The notes below the pieces were generated by a model. It worked only from the letters and a program-made list of their open reading frames with translations, searched no databases and was not told the origin of the DNA. Below are positions 59,022 to 64,000 of a stretch of DNA of 64,000 bases, in pieces. A program made the translations under genes and the position numbers. Numbering within the stretch: the stretch's first letter is position 1; every line of letters begins with the position of its first letter. The stretch is taken from NCBI GenBank assembly GCA_943326015.2, contig CALPRQ020000001.1:62001-126000 (forward strand). Direction: 5' to 3'. This stretch comes from Chitinophaga pinensis (GTDB lineage Bacteria > Pseudomonadota > Gammaproteobacteria > Burkholderiales > Burkholderiaceae_C).

Positions 59022-62000
59022 ACCTGTCCGAACTGTTCATCCGCCGTCCGGTCATGACGGTGCTGCTCAATCTGGCCGTGCTGCTGGCCGGGGTGCTGGG
59101 CTACCGCTTCATCCCGGTTGCGGCGCTGCCGAGCTACGACACGTCGGTCATCAGCGTCTCGGCCTCGCTGCCGGGCGCCAACCCCGAGATCATGGCGACT
59201 TCGGTCGCGCTGCCACTCGAAAAGCAGTTCCAGACCATACCCGGACTGGCGCAGATGAGCTCGACCAGCACGCTCGGCGGCACCTCGCTGACGCTGGAAT
59301 TCGCCGAGGGCCGCAACCTCGACAGCGCCGCGCTCGACGTGCAGGCCGCGCTGCTGCGTGCACAGCGCTCGCTGCCGCAGGAGATGACCAGCCTGCCCTC
59401 GTACCGCAAGGTCAACCCGGCCGATGCGCCGGTGCTGCTGGTCGCTCTGACCTCGCCGGCGCTGGCGCCGACCGAGCTGCAGGACTACGCCGAACACCTG
59501 ATCCTGCCGACGCTGTCGACGATCGACGGCGTGGCACAGGTCAACATCTACGGAGCCAAGCGCTATGCGGTGCGCGTGCGCGTGAGCCCGGACGCGCTGG
59601 CGGCGCGCAACATCGGCCTCGACGAGGTCGCGGCGGCGCTGCGCGCAGCCAACGTCAACACCCCGGTCGGCACGCTCGACGGTCCGCGCCAGCAGCTCAC
59701 GCTGCAGGCCAACCGGCAGCTGCGCGACGCCGCCGAGTTCGGCGCGCTGATCATCGCGCAGCGCGGCGGCAACCCGGTGCGGTTGCGCGACATCGCGGCG
59801 GTCGAGGACAGCCTGGAAACCCTGCGCAGCTTCGCGACGCTGCAGGGCGAACCCGCGATCACGCTCGCGATCCAGCGCCAGCCCGGCGCCAATACGGTCA
59901 AGGTGGTCGATCAGGTCAAGGCCGAGCTCGCGCGCATCCAGCCGCAGCTGCCCGCCTCGGTCGAGATGACGCCGGTCAACGACCGCAGCCTGTCGGTGCG
60001 CGAGGCGCTGCACGACGTGACGCTGACGCTGATCGGCACCGTCGCGCTGGTGGTGCTGGTGATGTTCCTGTTCCTGCGCCGTGCGGTCGCGACGCTGATC
60101 CCGGCGCTGTCGCTGCCGGTCTCGCTGATGGGTGCGGTCGCCCTGCTCTGGGGCCTGAGCTACAGCCTGGACAACATCTCGCTGCTCGGCCTGACGCTGG
60201 CGGTGGGCCTGGTGGTGGATGACGCGATCGTGATGCTCGAAAACATCATGCGCCACATCGAGGCCGGCGAGAGCCCCTTCCATGCCGCGCTGCGCGGCTC
60301 GCGCGAGGTCGGCTTCACCATCGTCTCGATCTCGACCTCGCTGGTCGCGGTCTTCATCCCGATCTTCTTCATGCCGGGCGTGATCGGCCTGCTGTTCCAC
60401 GAATTCGCGGTCGTGGTGGGGCTGTCCATCCTGGTGTCGGCCTTCGCCTCGCTGACGCTGGTGCCCATGCTCGCGAGCCGGCTGATCCGGCACGAGAGCG
60501 CCGACCACCAGCCCGGCGCCGTGGTGCGCGCCTTCGAGCGCGGTTTCAACGCGCTGCTCGACGGCTACGCCCGCAGCCTGGACGCCGCGCTGCGCTGGCG
60601 CAAGTCGGTGCTGCTGCTCGCGCTGGCGACCTTCGCTGCCACGGCCTGGCTGTTCGTCATCATCCCCAAGGGCTTCTTCCCCGAGGAGGACATCGGCCAG
60701 ATGTGGGTCAGCACCGAGGCGGCCGAGGATGTCTCCTTTCCCGAGATGCTGCGGCTGCAGGAGCAGGCCGCGGCGATCCTGCGCGCCGATCCCAGCATCG
60801 CGCGCGTGAGCTCGTTCAGCGGCGGCGGCAACGGGGCGCAGAACAGCGGCCGCATGTTCGTCGCCTTCAAGCCGCGCAGCGAGCGCCCGTCGGCCAAGCA
60901 GATCATCGAACGGCTGCGCAAGGAGCTGCGCGCGGTGCCGGGGCTGCGCGTCTTCATGCGGCCGGCGCAGAACCTGAGCCTGGGCGGACGCAGCAGCAAG
61001 TCGCAGTACCAGTACATCCTGCAGAGCGTGCAGGCCGAAGGCCTGAACGACTGGGCGCAGCAGCTGCAGCGCCGCCTGCGCGAGGAGCCGCTGTTCCGCG
61101 ATGTCACCAGCGACTCGCAGCTGCGCGGCCTGCAGGCCAGGCTCGACATTGACCGCGAGCGTGCTGCCACGCTCGGCGTGTCGATGGAAGCGGCGCGCGG
61201 CGCGCTGTACAACGCCTTCGGCGAACGCCAGGTCTCGACCCTCTACACCTCGGTCGACAGCTACTCGGTCATCATGGAAGTCGCGCCCGAGGCACGGCGC
61301 GACGAATCAGCGCTCAGTGGCATCTACGTGCGCGCCTCGGGCGGCGCCATGGTGCCGCTGTCGGCGTTCGCGACCGTCGCGCGCGAGGTCGGCCCGACCG
61401 CGATCAACCATGTCGGCCAGTTGCAGGCGATCACGGTCTCGTTCAACCTCGCGCCTGGCGCCGCGCTCGGCGACGCGACCGCCCGCCTCGACGCGCTGCG
61501 CAGCGAGATCGGTATGCCGGAATCGATCATCACGCGCTACGGCGGCGACGCGGCGGTGTTCCAGAGCTCGCAGGGCAGCCAGGCGGTGCTGATCGCAGCC
61601 GCGCTGCTGGTGATCTACGTGCTGCTGGGCGTGCTCTACGAGAGCTACATCCACCCGATCACGATTCTGGCCGGCCTGCCGTCGGCGGCGGTCGGCGCGC
61701 TCGTGACGCTGATGCTGTTCAAGCAGGACCTGACGCTGATCGCGACCATCGGCATCCTGCTGCTGATCGGCATCGTCAAGAAGAACGCGATCATGATGAT
61801 CGACTTCGCGCTCGACGCGCAGCGCCACCAGGGCATGAGCCCGGCGCAGGCGATCCGCGAGGCCTGCGTGCTGCGCTTCCGGCCCATCATGATGACGACG
61901 CTGGCCGCGCTGATGGGCGCGCTGCCGCTGGCGCTCGGACTGGGCGCCGGCGCCGAGCTGCGCCAGCCGCTGGGCCTGGCGGTGGTCGGCGGCCTGGTGT

Positions 62001-62104
62001 TCTCGCAGGCGGTCACGCTCTACATCACGCCGGTGATCTACCTGGCGCTGGACCGCTGGGCCGGCAGCGGGCCGGACACCACGCCTGAAGCCAGTCACGC
62101 CTGA
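59018..62104 (+). CDS. RND efflux pump inner-membrane transporter
   Basis: 1028 residues of HAE1-type organisation: 12 transmembrane helices and two large periplasmic loops. NLSELFIRRPVMTVLLNLAVLLAGVLGYRFIPVAALPSYDTSVISVSASLPGANPE is the N-terminal signature. The proton-relay helix has LAVGLVVDDAIVMLENI with the Asp pair, and the later FGIVKKNAIMMIDFAL-type GIVKKNAIMMIDFALDAQR. It is closest to MdtB/MdtC/MuxB-type pumps in feel, but substrates cannot be inferred. The start overlaps the adaptor stop (ATGA). Confidence 0.95.
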   Translation: MNLSELFIRRPVMTVLLNLAVLLAGVLGYRFIPVAALPSYDTSVISVSASLPGANPEIMATSVALPLEKQFQTIPGLAQMSSTSTLGGTSLTLEFAEGRNLDSAALDVQAALLRAQRSLPQEMTSLPSYRKVNPADAPVLLVALTSPALAPTELQDYAEHLILPTLSTIDGVAQVNIYGAKRYAVRVRVSPDALAARNIGLDEVAAALRAANVNTPVGTLDGPRQQLTLQANRQLRDAAEFGALIIAQRGGNPVRLRDIAAVEDSLETLRSFATLQGEPAITLAIQRQPGANTVKVVDQVKAELARIQPQLPASVEMTPVNDRSLSVREALHDVTLTLIGTVALVVLVMFLFLRRAVATLIPALSLPVSLMGAVALLWGLSYSLDNISLLGLTLAVGLVVDDAIVMLENIMRHIEAGESPFHAALRGSREVGFTIVSISTSLVAVFIPIFFMPGVIGLLFHEFAVVVGLSILVSAFASLTLVPMLASRLIRHESADHQPGAVVRAFERGFNALLDGYARSLDAALRWRKSVLLLALATFAATAWLFVIIPKGFFPEEDIGQMWVSTEAAEDVSFPEMLRLQEQAAAILRADPSIARVSSFSGGGNGAQNSGRMFVAFKPRSERPSAKQIIERLRKELRAVPGLRVFMRPAQNLSLGGRSSKSQYQYILQSVQAEGLNDWAQQLQRRLREEPLFRDVTSDSQLRGLQARLDIDRERAATLGVSMEAARGALYNAFGERQVSTLYTSVDSYSVIMEVAPEARRDESALSGIYVRASGGAMVPLSAFATVAREVGPTAINHVGQLQAITVSFNLAPGAALGDATARLDALRSEIGMPESIITRYGGDAAVFQSSQGSQAVLIAAALLVIYVLLGVLYESYIHPITILAGLPSAAVGALVTLMLFKQDLTLIATIGILLLIGIVKKNAIMMIDFALDAQRHQGMSPAQAIREACVLRFRPIMMTTLAALMGALPLALGLGAGAELRQPLGLAVVGGLVFSQAVTLYITPVIYLALDRWAGSGPDTTPEASHA

Positions 62105-62174
62105 TCTTTTGGCTTGGACGGAGAGGGGGAGCAGCCTTTTCCCTCTTCCATCGCTTTTCCGCCAGCGCGATGTA

Positions 62175-62257
62175 GCGGGGAGTGGGGTGTACCCGGCGCC
62201 CGATTTGCCAGCCGCGCAGCGGACGGATGAGGGTGACGGGCACACCCCACTCCCCGC
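62175..62257. repeat. Long inverted repeat between the RND pump and mpl
   Basis: A perfect 16-bp inverted repeat (GCGGGGAGTGGGGTGT at 62175-62190 with its complement at 62242-62257) extends inward to 27-base arms (62175-62201 and 62231-62257) with two mismatches and one G-U pair. The loop is 29 bases. No U-tract follows closely, so it is not a typical intrinsic terminator. It may be an intergenic repeat element or an mRNA-stabilising structure. Confidence 0.75.
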
Positions 62258-62292
62258 GGCCCAATCAGCCAACAGACGCCGATAATCACGAA

Positions 62293-63699
62293 ATGCACAT
62301 ACACATTCTCGGAATCTGCGGCACCTTCATGGGGGGACTGGCCGCACTGGCGCGCGAGGCGGGTCACCAGGTCACCGGCTGCGACGCCGGCGTCTATCCG
62401 CCGATGAGCGACCAGCTGCGCGCGCTTGGCATCGACCTGATCGAAGGCTTCGGCGCCGAGCAGATGGCGCTCCAGCCCGATGTCTTCGTGGTCGGCAACG
62501 TGGTCTCGCGCGCGCGCCTGAGCGACGGATCGCCAAAGTTCCCGCTGATGGAGGCCATCCTCGACAGCGGCGCGCGCTACACCAGCGGCCCGCAATGGCT
62601 GGCCGAACATATCCTGCAGGGACGCCATGTGCTGGCGGTCGCCGGCACCCACGGCAAGACCACCACCACCTCGATGCTGGCCTGGATCCTGGAACATGCC
62701 GGGCTGCAGCCGGGCTTCCTGGTCGGCGGCGTGCCGCTGAACTTCGGCGTCTCGGCGCGGCTGGGCCAGGGCAGCGCATTCGTGATCGAGGCCGACGAGT
62801 ACGACACGGCCTTCTTCGACAAGCGCAGCAAGTTCGTCCATTACCGCCCGCGCACCGCGGTGCTCAACAACCTCGAATTCGACCACGCCGACATCTTCGA
62901 CGACCTGGCCGCGATCGAGCGCCAGTTCCACCACCTGCTGCGCACCGTGCCGGCCAGCGGCCGGGTCGTCGTCAACGGACTGGAGGAAAGCCTGGCGCGC
63001 GTGATTAACCAAGGCTGCTGGAGCGAGCAGCGCAGCTTCGGCGCGCTGGTCAGCGACTTCACCGCCGAGGGCGATGCCAGCGACTTCGCCGTGCTGTTCC
63101 AGGGCCGCGAAGTCGCGCGCGTGCAATGGGGCTTGAGCGGACAGCACAACCAGCTCAACGCACTGGCCGCGATTGCCGCCGCCGAGCACCTGGGCGTGAC
63201 CCCGGCGCAGGCCGCCGCCGCGCTGTCGGAATTCCAGAACGTCAAACGTCGCATGGAACTGCGCGGCACGGTAGCGCTGCCAGGCGGCGAGGTCACGGTC
63301 TATGACGACTTCGCGCACCACCCGACTGCGATCCGCACCACGGTCGACGGCCTGCGGCGCCAGCTCGACCGCGCCGGCAAGCAGAACCAGCGCATCCTCG
63401 CCATCTTCGAGCCGCGCAGCAACACCATGAAGCTCGGCACCATGAAGGCCCAGCTGCCCTGGAGCCTGGGGGGCGCCGACCTGGCCTTCTGCCACAGCGG
63501 CGGGCTGGGCTGGGACGCCGAGACCGCGCTGGCGCCGATGGGCGAGCGCGCGCAGGTCGCGGGCGACATCGACCACCTGATCCAACAGGTGATGGCCGCC
63601 GTGCAACCGGGCGACCAGCTGCTGTGCATGAGCAACGGCGGCTTCGGCGGCATCCACGGCAAGCTGCTCGACGCGCTGGCGCAGAAGGCCAGGACCTGA
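62293..63699 (+). CDS. mpl: UDP-N-acetylmuramate:L-alanyl-gamma-D-glutamyl-meso-diaminopimelate ligase
   Basis: A peptidoglycan-recycling ligase that joins the recovered tripeptide to UDP-MurNAc. It has 468 residues. MHIHILGICGTFMGGLAALAREAGHQVTGCD is the N-terminal domain, VAGTHGKTTTTSMLAWIL the ATP P-loop, FVIEADEYDTAFFDKRSKFVHYRP the central motif, and TVYDDFAHHPTAIRTTVDGLR and FEPRSNTMKLG the C-terminal signatures that distinguish Mpl from MurC. GATAAT ends six bases before the ATG and no Shine-Dalgarno is seen. Confidence 0.96.
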   Translation: MHIHILGICGTFMGGLAALAREAGHQVTGCDAGVYPPMSDQLRALGIDLIEGFGAEQMALQPDVFVVGNVVSRARLSDGSPKFPLMEAILDSGARYTSGPQWLAEHILQGRHVLAVAGTHGKTTTTSMLAWILEHAGLQPGFLVGGVPLNFGVSARLGQGSAFVIEADEYDTAFFDKRSKFVHYRPRTAVLNNLEFDHADIFDDLAAIERQFHHLLRTVPASGRVVVNGLEESLARVINQGCWSEQRSFGALVSDFTAEGDASDFAVLFQGREVARVQWGLSGQHNQLNALAAIAAAEHLGVTPAQAAAALSEFQNVKRRMELRGTVALPGGEVTVYDDFAHHPTAIRTTVDGLRRQLDRAGKQNQRILAIFEPRSNTMKLGTMKAQLPWSLGGADLAFCHSGGLGWDAETALAPMGERAQVAGDIDHLIQQVMAAVQPGDQLLCMSNGGFGGIHGKLLDALAQKART

Positions 63700-63714
63700 G
63701 CCTGCGCTGAACGA

Positions 63715-63742
63715 AAAAGGCGGACTTTTCTGTCCGCCTTTT
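63715..63742. terminator. Bidirectional terminator between mpl and the DAHP synthase gene
   Basis: AAAAGGCGGAC (63715-63725) and GTCCGCCTTTT (63732-63742) form a perfect 11-bp stem with a TTTTCT loop. A and T tracts at the stem ends give U-tracts in both directions, serving the two convergent genes. Confidence 0.9.
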
Positions 63743-63747
63743 CAGTC

Positions 63748-64000
63748 TCAGCCCCGGCGCGCCTTGACCGCGTCGCTCAGCGTCTGCATGACCCGGACCG
63801 AGCTGTCCCAGTCGATGCAGGCATCGGTGATGCTCTTGCCGTATTCGAGGCTGGCGACGTCGTCCTTGCCCGGCGTGAACTTCTGCGCGCCGCCCTTGAT
63901 GTGACTCTCGACCATCAGGCCGAACACCTGGCGCGAGCCGGCGCGGATCTGGCCCGCGATGTCGTCAGCCACCACGATCTGGCGCTCGTGCTGCTTGCTG
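63748..64000 (-). CDS. 3-deoxy-7-phosphoheptulonate (DAHP) synthase, C-terminal part (5' end outside window)
   Basis: The last 83 residues of a class I DAHP synthase (AroF/AroG/AroH type), the first enzyme of aromatic amino acid synthesis. SKQHERQIVVADDIAGQIRAG, VFGLMVESHIKGGAQ and YGKSITDACIDWDSS are conserved C-terminal blocks, including the metal-site Glu of ESH and the Asp of TDACI. The feedback type cannot be told from this part. It runs in from the window edge and ends just before the bidirectional terminator. Confidence 0.93.
   Translation of the reverse strand, partial: SKQHERQIVVADDIAGQIRAGSRQVFGLMVESHIKGGAQKFTPGKDDVASLEYGKSITDACIDWDSSVRVMQTLSDAVKARRG

Overview
This 64 kb window is chromosomal DNA of a GC-rich Gram-negative bacterium. 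The gene families and gene order point to Burkholderiales (Betaproteobacteria), probably the Comamonadaceae / Sphaerotilus-Leptothrix-Rubrivivax neighbourhood: metX-metW, a PhaM-type polyhydroxyalkanoate granule protein, pilT-pilU next to yggS, recG-oxyR-ubiA, rsmI divergent from yraN, and a SHP/diheme cytochrome/cytochrome b cluster. The genus cannot be fixed from the sequence alone. The window is almost fully coding. The longest gene-free stretches are under 300 bases (9269-9536 and 24253-24528). I see no insertion sequence, prophage, CRISPR array or integrase.

Layout. 1-9.3 kb: the end of an MFS transporter, a chemoreceptor, an M20 peptidase, apt overlapping the promoter side of a Kef-type antiporter, then kdsD-kdsC-lptC (Kdo synthesis and LPS transport) facing a glycine-rich RRM RNA-binding protein. 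9.5-15.1 kb: a formate/nitrite channel, metX-metW behind a SAM-II-like riboswitch and a terminator hairpin, ilvD, and a crotonase-family protein. 15.2-24.4 kb (minus strand): a ribosomal protein supercluster running rplN-rplX-rplE-rpsN-rpsH-rplF-rplR-rpsE-rpmD-rplO-secY-infA-rpmJ-rpsM-rpsK-rpsD-rpoA-rplQ and ending in an initiator tRNA-fMet and a bidirectional terminator. 24.5-31.2 kb: proC, then recG-oxyR-ubiA on the minus strand, an NhaR-type regulator and an orphan ParA ATPase. 31.3-34.4 kb: queA and tgt (queuosine) with a CheX-like gene between them. 34.4-38.9 kb: PhaM, a short DksA-like protein, an FAH-family protein lacking its metal glutamates, dps, purU and hsp20. 39-44.5 kb: yggS divergent from pilT-pilU, then the BON lipoprotein / DiaA-like / YraN / RsmI group. 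44.6-50.2 kb: a Pat-type protein acetyltransferase, a 3-hydroxyacyl-CoA dehydrogenase, slyX, a small Cys-rich protein and glmU. 50.3-53.3 kb: an SH3 protein, an Lrp-type regulator and glmS. 53.3-57.6 kb: cytochrome b561 / diheme cytochrome c / SHP divergent from PepSY / response regulator / histidine kinase. 57.8-62.1 kb: an RND efflux pump. 62.3-64 kb: mpl, and the 3' end of a DAHP synthase gene.

Most of the window is housekeeping. The parts that repay attention are regulatory or show lost residues: the SAM-II-like element joined to a terminator before metX; an internal promoter and hairpins before rpsD inside the alpha operon; tRNA-fMet as the last gene of that operon; the SHP redox cluster with its own two-component system and a helical-turn direct repeat between the divergent units; two enzyme-family proteins that lack canonical catalytic or metal residues; and a 27-nt-arm inverted repeat before mpl. 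I did not find a convincing new multi-gene system. The SHP region is the nearest to an under-studied one.
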